From positions 62,001-126,000 of the forward strand of contig JAFABB010000018.1 in assembly GCA_023426245.1 (NCBI GenBank): a DNA stretch of 64,000 nucleotides. The letters run 5' to 3'. The notes beneath the pieces are model-generated. The model did no database searches. It saw nothing but the letters and a program-made list of their open reading frames with translations, and was not told the DNA's origin. A program made the position numbers and the translations under genes. Position 1 is the first letter of the stretch. Every line of letters starts with the position of its first letter. Positions 26,156-34,950 of this stretch are shown here, piece after piece. The DNA comes from Bacillota bacterium (GTDB lineage: Bacteria; Bacillota; UBA4882; UBA8346).

Positions 26156-26353
26156 TTATTTTAAATTGGATTCCTTTGAAATTGGACATTCCATAACAAA
26201 ACACTCTTTTAATTTACATTTTGTAGAAAACAATCTGAAAATATGCGGACCATTTTTAGGCTTCAGTTTTCCATAATTCCCCTCAACCGTTTGGTAACAA
26301 TCAAATGTTGGGGTTTGTATCGTTGAGGAATGAGCCAAAATTTTTTTATCCAT
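26156..26353 (-). CDS. Small uncharacterised Cys-containing protein
   Basis: A 65-residue protein not recognised, beginning MDKKILAHSSTIQTPTFDCY. AGGGGG lies about 9 nt upstream on the minus strand, and a strong terminator starts 15 nt after the stop, which together argue for a real gene. Four cysteines (FDCY, TKCKLKEC, MEC) could bind metal, and there is no signal peptide or membrane helix. Neighbouring DNA is very AT-rich, so acquisition by transfer is possible. Confidence 0.5.
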   Translation of the reverse strand: MDKKILAHSSTIQTPTFDCYQTVEGNYGKLKPKNGPHIFRLFSTKCKLKECFVMECPISKESNLK

Positions 26354-26374
26354 CTTGGTACGCCCCCTTCGCAA

Positions 26375-26961
26375 TCTAAAATCCCTAATTTTTAAATATT
26401 TTAATCGAAATCTGGAAAAATAAATTTATTTCTTGCTACAATTTAATATTAACATAGTTAATTATAATTGTCAAATCCCTCGATATTTCTTGACTTACGA
26501 TCGACTAAAATTGGGGTCTTGGACGGCTTTCAGACTTGCAATACAATTTCAACATTTTTTATTTTTGTAATAAATGCAATAAAATTTTTTAATATATTCA
26601 TTTTGAATGTCTATCTGTTATCGTTTAATATTAGGGATTCGGACTTCCATACCTTTTTTGTGTTCATTTATAATTAATTATTTTATTTTTTAAGATAAAA
26701 TGATAATATTTTCTGTTTTAACTAAAGAACTTGATATTTCTTGACGATTACATAAACATATTCCAAGTGATTTTGAGGTCAAAAATCGTCTCTTGAGAGG
26801 TGGATAAGTTAACCGGAATTGCATTGGGAAACCCCTGAGTTATCTGGGCTTAATGCTTAAATCTGGTTATTTATATATAAAAAGGGGAAGGAGGTGACAT
26901 TTTTTAAGTAAGGTTCGGAGATGGATTTCACTAATAACAAAAAAAGTAGAGGTGTTACAAT
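26375..26961. other. AT-rich intergenic region with short direct repeats
   Basis: Nearly 600 bases, clearly richer in A/T than its surroundings. GATATTTCTTGAC occurs twice (26482-26494 and 26733-26745). An open frame at 26468-26677 (TTG start) looks non-coding. AAGGAGGTGA near 26888-26897 is a perfect Shine-Dalgarno sequence without a following start codon at normal distance. The next gene uses a separate site nearer its TTG. Confidence 0.5.
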
Positions 26962-27915
26962 TTGCGTAAAAGGTATCTGTGGTTTTTATTGGTTATGATG
27001 GTGTTTTGCGGTTCGGTATTTGGAGCGACCTCTGATCCGAAGTTTTTGACGATTGGAACCGGAACAACCGGAGGGGTTTATTATCCGGTTGGCATGGCAA
27101 TGGCCAATATTATTTCCAGTAAAGTGGGTATTCCAACCACTGCCCAAGTTACCGGCGGTGCAATCGAGAATAACACATTAGTGAATACAAAGGTCGTCGA
27201 TATGGGTATCGCTCAAACGGTGATGTCCTATAATGCCGTCAAAGGACTGGCCCCTTACAAGGATAAACTGAATAATGTTTCCGCCTTATTCTCCGGTCTT
27301 TCAAAGGGTGTTTTCCAAGTTGTTGTCAATAAGAACTCAGCCATCAAATCCATTCGGGATTTAAAAGGAAAGAAAATTTCTCTCGGCCCGGCGGGTGGTG
27401 GAGCCATTACCACCTTTTTAGAGGTGTTCGGCGCTTATGGTTACACCGAGAAAGATTTTCAGCCGGTTTATAATGCCTATGATCAAGCCGCTGATGCTTT
27501 AGTCGACGGCAATTTGGACGCCATCGTGGTACAAGCTGCCGCGCCTACTGCCGCTTTGACCCAAATCATTGCAGCTAAAAAACCGGTACGATTCATCTCG
27601 ATTGAAGATGATATGATGCAAAGACTATTGAAAAGGTATTCTTATTACGGTAAAGAAGTGCTCGGCAGGGATGTTTATAATACCGACGCTCCAGTGAATA
27701 CTTTTTATATAGCCAACATGCTGGTTGTCAGAAAGGATCTTAGCACTGATCTGGTTTACCGGATTACGAAAGCTTTGTTTGAAAATCTTGACGCAATTCA
27801 AAAATCCCATCCTTCGATTAAAGGTCTAACCACGCATTCGGCGGTTGAAGGAATTCCGATTCCTTTGCATCCCGGTGCTGAAAAGTACTTTAAAGAAAAA
27901 GGGTTAATAAAATGA
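26962..27915 (+). CDS. TAXI-type TRAP transporter substrate-binding protein
   Basis: Secreted receptor of 317 residues. It has a signal peptide (RKRYLWFLLVMMVFCGSVFG, cleavage near GA-TSD) and the TAXI hallmark FLTIGTGTTGGVYYPVGMAMA, then TGGAIEN and LGPAGGGAITTFLEVF. The start is TTG at 26962, 7 nt after AGAGGTG. Its stop overlaps the permease start by 4 nt. TAXI receptors capture organic acids or related compounds for sodium-coupled uptake. The UbiD and UbiX genes downstream suggest an aromatic or unsaturated carboxylic acid. Confidence 0.92.
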   Translation: MRKRYLWFLLVMMVFCGSVFGATSDPKFLTIGTGTTGGVYYPVGMAMANIISSKVGIPTTAQVTGGAIENNTLVNTKVVDMGIAQTVMSYNAVKGLAPYKDKLNNVSALFSGLSKGVFQVVVNKNSAIKSIRDLKGKKISLGPAGGGAITTFLEVFGAYGYTEKDFQPVYNAYDQAADALVDGNLDAIVVQAAAPTAALTQIIAAKKPVRFISIEDDMMQRLLKRYSYYGKEVLGRDVYNTDAPVNTFYIANMLVVRKDLSTDLVYRITKALFENLDAIQKSHPSIKGLTTHSAVEGIPIPLHPGAEKYFKEKGLIK

Positions 27916-29801
27916 AACTGAATGCTGCCAAAACTGAAAAGATTATTATTTCAACCCTATTAATCCTTACATCGGTCATTTTTTTATACACCGCCGGTTT
28001 TGGCACTTTTTCCAGCATGACACAGAGAGCCTTATTATTGGCTCTCTTGTCGCCTGTTGTGTTCATAGGCTTTGGGAAAAGCGCCGAAAAAAAAGGGGAA
28101 CACCTTTTAAACATTTTTTTGGCGGTTTTAATTTTAGCGGTTAATGTCTATGTAATGGTTGTCTGGCAGGATCGGACCCTTAGGACTGATAATATTCCAT
28201 TTTTAGATATCTTGGTCGGCAGTATTCTGGTAATTTTAGTTTTGGAAGCCACGCGGCGAACCAACGGACTGTTTTTAACCTTAACCGCAGTTGCTTTTAT
28301 TCTTTATGGGTTATTCGGATCTTATTTTCCTTCTTTCATGGCTCACAGGGGCGAAAGTTGGCCGAGACTGATAAATTTTCTCTATATGGGAACCGACGGG
28401 ATTTACGGTATTCCCATGGATGTCGCATCGACATTCATCATTATTTTCATAATCTTCGGAGCTTTTTTGGAAGCCTTCGGAGGCGGTCAATGGTTTGTCG
28501 ACACCGCGTACTCGATAGCCGGACGGTTTCGGGGCGGTCCTGCAAAAACGGCCGTTGTTGGCAGTGCGTTAATGGGGATGATCACGGGTTCTCCGGCAGC
28601 TAATGTTGCTACAGTTGGCACCTTTACCATTCCGTTAATGAAGAAAGTGGGTTATGAACCTCATGTTGCCGGAGCGATCGAAGCTGTAGCATCGACTGGA
28701 GGGATGTTTACTCCTCCGATTATGGGTGCTGCGGCTTTTATTATGGCCCAGTATTTGAATGAACCTTATTCTAAAATTTGTATCGCTGCCATTATTCCGG
28801 CCTTCTTATATTATCTTGCGCTGATGTTGGTAGTTGACGCGCGGGCTGTTAAGGAGAAATTGGTGGGTCTGCCCCAGGATAAACTACCTTCGATTTTCAA
28901 AGTGATGAAGGAAAGAGGGCATCTGGGAATCCCGATCATTTTTTTGGTCACAGTGATCATTATTGGGTGGACTCCCATGCGGGCTGCATTTTGGGCGACC
29001 ATGATTACCATTGCCTCCGCGTTTCTAAGCCGGACAACCAGACCCAGTTTTTCCGGTATTTTAAAAGCGTTTGAATCCGGCGCTAAACAGTCGGTGCAAA
29101 TTGCGATCACCTGCGCGGCTGCCGGAATTATTGTCGGTGTATTTCTCATCACTGGACTTGGAGCCAAACTTTCCTATACGTTGATCGCGTATTCTCATGG
29201 TAACCTTTATTTGGCCTCTTTTTGGTCGATGTTCATTGCTTTGCTGCTGGGATGCGCGATGCCACCGGCTGCAGTGTACATAATCTTGGTTACAATCTTA
29301 GTGCCTGTCCTTACACAGTTAGGAGCCGTTCCCCTCGCTGCCCATATGTTCATTTTTATTTTTTCATGTGTCGGAGCGATAACCCCACCAGTGGCCATTG
29401 CGGCATATACTGCGGCCGGAGTAGCCCAATCGGAACCTAATAAGACAGGATGGTTGGCCTTTCGGTTTGGATTGCCGGCTTATATCATTCCCTTCATGTT
29501 TATTAATGCACCGGCGGTTCTTCTTCAAGGAAACCCTGTTACAATTCTTGTTGCGATTGGTGGCATGATGATTGGCATCCTTTGTTTTGTATCGGCCATG
29601 GAAGGTTTTATGATCATTTCCTGGAATATTTATTCGCGAATTATCATGGGCATTGCCTCTATATTGCTACTGTTTCCTGAACTTATTAGTGATTTAATTG
29701 GCTTATTCCTAATTGTTTTGGCTTATGGAATCAATATGATCTTTACACCGAATTCTTCCAATCCCACAAATCGTCCTAAAGTTACCAAGGAGATGATATA
29801 A
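27912..29801 (+). CDS. Fused TRAP transporter permease (4TM/12TM)
   Basis: Large integral membrane protein, 629 residues, with the small (DctQ-like) and large (DctM-like) TRAP subunits fused, as is normal for TAXI systems. About fifteen or more hydrophobic segments are evident. Typical DctM blocks are GSALMGMITGSPAANVATVGTFTIPLMKK-like sequence around residues 215-245, ASTGGMFTPPIMGAAAFIM, and GCAMPPAAVYIIL with GAITPPVAIAAY in the second half. ATG 27912 overlaps the receptor stop (ATGA). It imports the receptor's ligand using a sodium or proton gradient. Confidence 0.95.
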   Translation: MKLNAAKTEKIIISTLLILTSVIFLYTAGFGTFSSMTQRALLLALLSPVVFIGFGKSAEKKGEHLLNIFLAVLILAVNVYVMVVWQDRTLRTDNIPFLDILVGSILVILVLEATRRTNGLFLTLTAVAFILYGLFGSYFPSFMAHRGESWPRLINFLYMGTDGIYGIPMDVASTFIIIFIIFGAFLEAFGGGQWFVDTAYSIAGRFRGGPAKTAVVGSALMGMITGSPAANVATVGTFTIPLMKKVGYEPHVAGAIEAVASTGGMFTPPIMGAAAFIMAQYLNEPYSKICIAAIIPAFLYYLALMLVVDARAVKEKLVGLPQDKLPSIFKVMKERGHLGIPIIFLVTVIIIGWTPMRAAFWATMITIASAFLSRTTRPSFSGILKAFESGAKQSVQIAITCAAAGIIVGVFLITGLGAKLSYTLIAYSHGNLYLASFWSMFIALLLGCAMPPAAVYIILVTILVPVLTQLGAVPLAAHMFIFIFSCVGAITPPVAIAAYTAAGVAQSEPNKTGWLAFRFGLPAYIIPFMFINAPAVLLQGNPVTILVAIGGMMIGILCFVSAMEGFMIISWNIYSRIIMGIASILLLFPELISDLIGLFLIVLAYGINMIFTPNSSNPTNRPKVTKEMI

Positions 29802-31154
29802 TTGAAAGATTTACGGAGTTTTATTGATCAACTGAAACAATTGCCTGGGGAATTCTTGACGACCGATGTGCCGGTCAATTCCAAGTTGGAATTGACCCGG
29901 GTGGTTTACAAAATGGAGCGGCAACAAAACCTGCGACCGGCTTTTTTGTTTCAAAAAGTCCAGGGCAGTGATTACCCTGTTTTGACCAATCTTTTCGGCA
30001 GCAGGAAGCGGTTGGCATTGGCCCTGGATACGACTGAGGATAATTTAAATCAGGTTTACCGGGAACGGGAAAAAAATCTAATTGCCCCGAAGCTGGTATC
30101 CTCCGGCCCCATTCAGGAGAAGGTGCTCACCGGTAGTGAGGTTGACCTGAGGAAATTACCAATCATTCATCACAATACGGAAGATATCGGTCCATACATT
30201 TCTTCGGGGGTCATGACTGTCAAGGATCCCGATACCAATATCCGCAACGCCGGGATGTACCGCTTAATGTTAAAAGGACCCAATAAAATGGGGGTCCATC
30301 TGGCAGAAGCCAGTCATGTATTTTATATTTATCGCAAGTATTGTGAAAAAAAGCAAAATATGCCGATTGCAATTACAATTGGGGCTCATCCTGCATTTTA
30401 CATGGGCAGCCTCAGCTTTTGCAGCATTGATACGGATGAGTATGAGGTAATGGGCGGTTTACTGGAAAGTCCCATGGAGATTGTTCGATGCAAGTCGGTC
30501 GATTTAGAAGTCCCCGCTTACGGGGAAATTTGCTTGGAAGGGTATGTGCATTGGGAGGAACGCGGCCCGGAAGGTCCTTTTGGTGAATGGCATACCTTAT
30601 ACGGCGACCAACAGAATTATCCGATTGTAACGATTGAAACTATTACAATGCGCAAAGATCCGATTTATCTTGATTTATGTTCCGGCGATACCGAGCATCA
30701 AATGATTGGAGGCCTGCCACGCCTTGGACAGATTTATAAACAGGTGAAGGTAGCCTGCCCGGGGGTTCGTGATGTTTACATGCCGCCGTCAGGCTTTTGT
30801 AGGGCAGCCTGTTATGTGGCGATTAAAAAGTTTGTAGAAGGCGAGGCGGCTAACGGAGCTGCGGCTGTTTTTTCTGCCGATCCCATTGTTCGAAACGTTA
30901 TCTTCGTTGATGAGGATGTCAATATCTTTGATGACGGAGAAGTCTTAAAAGCAATTAACCTGTATATGGATATTAACAAATGCTTCATCATTCCAAACGC
31001 CAAGGGCAGTCCGATTGATCCAACCAGCCGCAATGGGGTTGTAACCAAAATCGGTATTGATGCGACCCGGCCAATTGTTCCTAAATATAAAAGAATTAAC
31101 TTCAATGACGGTCTTCAGGAAATCGATCTCACGAAATATTTTTCATTAAAATAA
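29802..31154 (+). CDS. UbiD-family (prenylated-FMN) decarboxylase
   Basis: Cytoplasmic decarboxylase of 450 residues. The UbiD signature is seen in LPIIHHNTEDIGPYISSGV, IGAHPAFYMGS, EGPFGEWHTLYG and PGVRDVYMP. The Glu and Arg residues of the catalytic network are within the expected blocks (R in RNAGMYRLM, E in PEGPFGE). Start TTG 29802 directly follows the permease stop, with AAGGAG 9 nt upstream. UbiD proteins add or remove a carboxyl group on aromatic or alpha,beta-unsaturated acids. Being in an operon with a TRAP importer and next to ubiX suggests catabolic decarboxylation of the imported acid. A quinone biosynthesis role is less likely here. Confidence 0.92.
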   Translation: MKDLRSFIDQLKQLPGEFLTTDVPVNSKLELTRVVYKMERQQNLRPAFLFQKVQGSDYPVLTNLFGSRKRLALALDTTEDNLNQVYREREKNLIAPKLVSSGPIQEKVLTGSEVDLRKLPIIHHNTEDIGPYISSGVMTVKDPDTNIRNAGMYRLMLKGPNKMGVHLAEASHVFYIYRKYCEKKQNMPIAITIGAHPAFYMGSLSFCSIDTDEYEVMGGLLESPMEIVRCKSVDLEVPAYGEICLEGYVHWEERGPEGPFGEWHTLYGDQQNYPIVTIETITMRKDPIYLDLCSGDTEHQMIGGLPRLGQIYKQVKVACPGVRDVYMPPSGFCRAACYVAIKKFVEGEAANGAAAVFSADPIVRNVIFVDEDVNIFDDGEVLKAINLYMDINKCFIIPNAKGSPIDPTSRNGVVTKIGIDATRPIVPKYKRINFNDGLQEIDLTKYFSLK

Positions 31155-31172
31155 AACGAAAAGCTGGAGATG

Positions 31173-31210
31173 ACCGAACATTTGTCATGAATGACGTGTT
31201 CGGTTTTTTT
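31173..31210 (+). terminator. Intrinsic terminator between ubiD-type and ubiX genes
   Basis: ACCGAACA (31173-31180) pairs with TGTTCGGT (31197-31204), with GTCAT/ATGAC able to pair inside, followed by seven Ts. The ubiX gene begins only 35 nt later, so it depends on read-through or on a promoter within this gap. Confidence 0.88.
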
Positions 31211-31244
31211 CTGATTATTGAAAAAGATTAGGCAGGGGTTTATA

Positions 31245-31814
31245 ATGCAGAAACCGATTGTGGTTGGAATTACCGGCGCATCTGGAAGTATCTTTGGAAT
31301 TCGTTTGTTGGAAACTTTGAAAAGTTTGGAGATTGAGACCCATCTGATAATGAGTGAATGGGCCGTCCAGAATTTAAAGCTGGAAATGGATTATCCTCTT
31401 TCGAGACTTCAAGAATTAGCAACTCGCATTTATGATAACCATGACCTGACCGCCCCGGTTGCCAGTGGTTCTTTTATGGCAGCAGGGATGGTGGTGGTTC
31501 CATGTTCCATGAAAACCTTGGCCGGTATTGCCAACGGGTACAGTGAAAATCTTTTGGAAAGGGCTGCCGATGTTACACTCAAAGAAGGCCGCAAACTGAT
31601 ACTGGTGCCCCGTGAGACTCCCTTGAGTCCGATTCACCTGGAAAATATGCTTAAATTGGCAAGAATAGGGGTAACAATAGCTCCACCAATGCCTGCCTTC
31701 TACATGAAGCCTACCAATATTATGGACCTGGTTGATCATCATGTGGGCAGACTTATCGATCAATTTGGAATTGAAAATCAACTGGCAAAACGATGGGGAG
31801 AAAACCACCAATAA
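31245..31814 (+). CDS. ubiX: Flavin prenyltransferase UbiX
   Basis: Makes the prenylated FMN cofactor used by UbiD from FMN and dimethylallyl phosphate, 189 residues. Family blocks: IVVGITGASGSIFGIRLLE near the N-terminus, SEWAVQNL, APVASGSFMAAGMVVVPCSMKT-type core, and LVPRETPLSPIHLENML. The start is ATG 31245 with AGGGG 6 nt upstream; an in-frame TTG at 31218 lacks a site. Its position after the UbiD gene is functional pairing. The convergent terminator at 31811-31864 starts inside its last codons. Confidence 0.95.
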   Translation: MQKPIVVGITGASGSIFGIRLLETLKSLEIETHLIMSEWAVQNLKLEMDYPLSRLQELATRIYDNHDLTAPVASGSFMAAGMVVVPCSMKTLAGIANGYSENLLERAADVTLKEGRKLILVPRETPLSPIHLENMLKLARIGVTIAPPMPAFYMKPTNIMDLVDHHVGRLIDQFGIENQLAKRWGENHQ

Positions 31815-31864
31815 CCTAAAAAAGGGGGCTGTCTCGTTTGAAACAGCCCCTTTATTTAGGTTAT
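31811..31864. terminator. Large bidirectional terminator between ubiX and the chemoreceptor gene
   Basis: ATAACCTAAA (31811-31820) pairs with TTTAGGTTAT (31855-31864). Directly inside, AAAGGGGGCTGT pairs with ACAGCCCCTTT through one bulged G. It serves the convergent genes ending at 31814 and 31898. Confidence 0.88.
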
Positions 31865-31897
31865 CCATTTTTAGGATTTCAATTCAATCGGGTCCGG

Positions 31898-33535
31898 TTA
31901 AAATTTATTTAAATCTTTATGAAGAGGAACCACCTCATTTGGGCTGACGATTTTGGTTTGACCGGTCTCTTTGGTTATCCTTGAATCCTTTGAGGACTCG
32001 GCTAGGTAGATAGAATCAGCTTGATAAATTTCGTTTTGTTTTTGATGGTTTCCGAAAATGCCAAAGCTAAGACGCTTTGAGTTTTTGTTGATTTGTTTGA
32101 ATTTTTTGTTGGCGCCATAAATCATGTGAGTGAGTTCGCGGACGATATTTTTCATGCTTTCTGCCTGTGAACTTAATTCTTCGGATGCAGCTGCGCTTTC
32201 CTCGGAATTGGCGGCATTCTGTTGGGTAATTGTTTCAATTTGGGACATTGCCTGGGATACCTGTGAAATTCCTTTGGTTTGCTCTTCACTGGCGGCTGCA
32301 ATTTCATCCATCAAGGAGTTGACTTTTTTAGTTTGGGTCGTGATTTCCGTTAGGGCTTCCTGCACTCTTTGGGCAACTAAAACTCCTTTACCAGAAAGAT
32401 CGATATTGGTTTGAATCATTACTGTGGTATCTTTAGCCGCTTGAGCACTTCGTTGGGCAAGATTCCTAACTTCTTCGGCGACGACTGCAAATCCCATTCC
32501 CGCTTCGCCGGCTCTGGCTGCCTCAATAGCTGCGTTGAGTGCTAGAATATTGGTTTGAAAGGCGATGTCATCAATGACCTTGATGATTTTAGCTATCTGA
32601 TCGCTGGACTTTTTAATTTCCTGGATGGATGCCATCATCTGCTGCATCTCATTACTACCATTATTAGCATATTCTTTAGCCTGTTCCGATAGTTGAGCAG
32701 CTTGTTTCGTATTCATGGAGTTTTGTAACATCATGGAGGCGGACTCTTGGAGTGTCGATGAAGTTTCTTCAATGGCAGATGCTTGTTCAGTGCTGCCTTG
32801 AGATAACTGCTGTGCCGATTGGGATAATTGATTGGATGCTGATGTAATTTGGTCGGAACTCGCAGACAATCCGTTTGCTATTTTGCTGATGGGTTTGGTA
32901 ATACTCCGGGAAATGGTATACGACACAACCATTCCTAAAACAATTGCGATTCCGCCTAATAATAGCAGAGATATTAAGGAATTAAAAAAAGTTTGCTCAG
33001 CTTTTTCAGTGGCTGCTTTTCCATATTCCCTCTCGAGTTGGACTAATTCTTTAAGAGAGCCCAGCCATTGGGCCACAGCCGGGTTGAGCTGATCATTTAA
33101 TAAAGCCGAACCTTCGGCAATTTGATTGGAGAGTGCCATACCCATGACTTGAAAGCTTATGGGCCAAGTACTATCTGCCGATTGTTGAATGCTATCGAAT
33201 AGATTCTTTTCTTTCTCGGTTAAACTATTTTGGCTGAGTGTTGAGTAGGTATTGTTGTAATTGGAACGCGCCAGGTCAATTTCTTGTTTTAAATTCATCA
33301 TTTCTTCACTATTCGGGTTCATCAAGATTCCCCGAACATTTCCTGTCACAACAAGGATCGAATTTTGCATGGTGTCACTGATTTGGATACGTTCGTTATA
33401 ACTGTTGAGTTCCTTCAATTGCATAATGATAACATTGGCACTGTAAACCGCTAGTCCGATCATTAAAACGATAATTACCATCAGGAAATTAAAACCCAGA
33501 GATATTCGGATTCCCAATTTGAGCTTTTGTAGCAT
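31898..33535 (-). CDS. Methyl-accepting chemotaxis protein
   Basis: Transmembrane chemoreceptor, 545 residues. N-terminal helix (FNFLMVIIVLMIGLAVYSAN), a ~150-residue helical extracytoplasmic 4HB-type sensor, second helix (LISLLLLGGIAIVLGMVVSY), HAMP and a long signalling domain with the highly conserved hairpin tip DDIAFQTNILALNAAIEAAR and GFAVVAEEVRNLAQRS. The start is the ATG at 33535 behind AGGAGGGG; the frame is open 34 codons further but without a ribosome binding site. About 50 extra residues extend past the usual end. Ligand unknown; closeness to the TRAP/UbiD genes is suggestive but the gene is convergent. Confidence 0.94.
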   Translation of the reverse strand: MLQKLKLGIRISLGFNFLMVIIVLMIGLAVYSANVIIMQLKELNSYNERIQISDTMQNSILVVTGNVRGILMNPNSEEMMNLKQEIDLARSNYNNTYSTLSQNSLTEKEKNLFDSIQQSADSTWPISFQVMGMALSNQIAEGSALLNDQLNPAVAQWLGSLKELVQLEREYGKAATEKAEQTFFNSLISLLLLGGIAIVLGMVVSYTISRSITKPISKIANGLSASSDQITSASNQLSQSAQQLSQGSTEQASAIEETSSTLQESASMMLQNSMNTKQAAQLSEQAKEYANNGSNEMQQMMASIQEIKKSSDQIAKIIKVIDDIAFQTNILALNAAIEAARAGEAGMGFAVVAEEVRNLAQRSAQAAKDTTVMIQTNIDLSGKGVLVAQRVQEALTEITTQTKKVNSLMDEIAAASEEQTKGISQVSQAMSQIETITQQNAANSEESAAASEELSSQAESMKNIVRELTHMIYGANKKFKQINKNSKRLSFGIFGNHQKQNEIYQADSIYLAESSKDSRITKETGQTKIVSPNEVVPLHKDLNKF

Positions 33536-33898
33536 TCCAACCCCTCCTAAAATAGATAGATTTGTGAAAAAGAAAGTAAATATATAAATTTTATCTAAAA
33601 AAATCAAAAGGATTTTATATAGATAAAATAGTGCCAATGTATGCTTTTCGAAGATATCACTTATTAAGGTATTTATTTTTATATATTACTAAAATAAATA
33701 AGTTGTATAATGTGATAAAAACCATACAATTATGTCTTCTCTTTTTATCGGCAACATTATCGAATAACCTGAGAAATAAGTGTAATAATTTTTGTGAAAT
33801 TAATTTTTTTTATTTAAAAATTTAATATTTTCCATAAAATGGTGATTAAATATTTTGATTTTTATGGAACCATGTCATTGTTTTTCTTTTCTAAATCC
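33536..33898. other. AT-rich intergenic region with no recognised gene
   Basis: Very AT-rich, and presumably contains the promoter of the minus-strand chemoreceptor gene. I see no credible coding frame and no clear -35/-10 pair. Confidence 0.45.
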
Positions 33899-33933
33899 AA
33901 AAAAGCTCAACAGATTTACTGATGAGCTTTTTT
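33899..33933. terminator. Terminator after the LysM-protein gene
   Basis: AAAAAAGCTCA (33899-33909) pairs with TGAGCTTTTTT (33923-33933). Flanked by A and T runs it can work in both directions; on the minus strand it lies 66 nt beyond the LysM gene stop. Confidence 0.85.
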
Positions 33934-33998
33934 ATTATAATTTTTAAAGTAATAGTTTTAAAAATTAGGATAATTCTTCGGTCTATGAGTTTGTGAAG

Positions 33999-34319
33999 TT
34001 ACCACCAATAACCGCCCCAAAAAGGCCCACCCCATCCGGGTCCTCTAAAAAACGGTCTTCGGTATCCAAATCCCCAGGGTACGCCATAAAAAGGCCGGCC
34101 AAAACCAAATCCAGGTCCAAACCAAAATTGTTCGGCATTCACCGGTGTATCGGATGGAATGGAAAGTACTTGACCGACACTAAGAGTACTTGGAGATACA
34201 CCGGGATTGGCCGCCAAAATTGCATCGGCAGTCGTATCAAATTCATAGGCGAGATTTCCTAAAGAATCACCAGCTTGAACTGTATATTGAATACTTTCAG
34301 GGCTGTAACCCATCGACAT
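33999..34319 (-). CDS. LysM-domain protein with glycine/aromatic-rich tail
   Basis: A 106-residue protein. Residues ~10-56 form one LysM module (IQYTVQAGDSLGNLAYEFDT ... LSVGQVLSIPS), which binds peptidoglycan or spore-coat glycan. The remaining ~45 residues are almost only Gly, Phe, Trp, Tyr, Pro and Arg (FWFGPGFGFGRPFYG to GGYWW), a low-complexity segment. No signal peptide is seen, as with many spore- or coat-associated LysM proteins. AGGTGAT lies before the ATG. A spore or envelope-surface role is plausible, but nothing nearby proves sporulation. Confidence 0.85.
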   Translation of the reverse strand: MSMGYSPESIQYTVQAGDSLGNLAYEFDTTADAILAANPGVSPSTLSVGQVLSIPSDTPVNAEQFWFGPGFGFGRPFYGVPWGFGYRRPFFRGPGWGGPFWGGYWW

Positions 34320-34419
34320 TTATATCACCTCATCGCTTCATTTTGGTACATTGTATGAACCCGTGATAAAATCCGTTTTATGACAAATGACTGAATTCGT
34401 ATTTTTTAATTTGGGGACT

Positions 34420-34450
34420 AAAAAAGCCTCGAGGTTGACTATCTCGGGGC
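34420..34450 (-). terminator. Intrinsic terminator after hsp20
   Basis: On the minus strand, GCCCCGAG (34450-34443) pairs with CTCGAGGC (34433-34426; one mismatch or wobble), followed by six Ts. It ends the single-gene hsp20 transcript. Confidence 0.85.
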
Positions 34451-34494
34451 CCATTGAATGAATATTATTATCAAGAATTCAGAAAGCCAAAGTA

Positions 34495-34950
34495 TTAGTG
34501 AAGGGAATCCTCGCCAAATTCGATCTTGGGTTTAAATCCCTGCTTCTTAATGGTTTGCACTTTAGGAATTTTTAATTCAAGCACCCCGTTTTTACAGCGG
34601 GCGGTTGCCTGTTCGGATTTAACCTCGGCGGGAAGCGGTATTGTTCGGTAAAAACTGCCGTAACGGCGCTCGGTTAAGTGGTAACCCTTTTCTTCACGGC
34701 TTTCATCCACTTTAATCTCACCTTTAAGGGTAACCGTGTTCTCGCCCACTGTAATATCAAGGTCTTCTTGGTTTATGCCCGGTATATCGGCCTTTAGGAT
34801 TATTTCTTGTTCGGTTTCCTTTAAGTCAACCGAAGGGCCGAAACCGTCTCCTCTTAATAAATCGTTAAAATTCCCAGGTATAACTTGGTTTAGAAAACGA
34901 TCTCCCCAAAAATTACTACTAAATGGACTTAACCAATTCTTGTTTTCCAT
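34495..34950 (-). CDS. Small heat-shock protein, Hsp20/alpha-crystallin family
   Basis: ATP-independent holdase chaperone, 151 residues. The alpha-crystallin domain covers about residues 40-135: PSVDLKETEQEIILKADIPG, ITVGENTVTLKGE, and the closing LPAEVKSEQATARCKNGVLEL with the conserved A-x-x-x-N-G-V-L pattern. The short tail has the oligomerisation I-x-I/V-type motif (LKIPKVQTI). A strong AGGAGG precedes the ATG. No CIRCE element was found upstream, so heat control, if any, works another way. Confidence 0.94.
   Translation of the reverse strand: MENKNWLSPFSSNFWGDRFLNQVIPGNFNDLLRGDGFGPSVDLKETEQEIILKADIPGINQEDLDITVGENTVTLKGEIKVDESREEKGYHLTERRYGSFYRTIPLPAEVKSEQATARCKNGVLELKIPKVQTIKKQGFKPKIEFGEDSLH

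Noticed and set aside
26468..26677. 69-codon frame in the AT-rich island
   Set aside because: TTG start without a ribosome binding site and a Phe/Ile-rich translation typical of AT-rich non-coding DNA.
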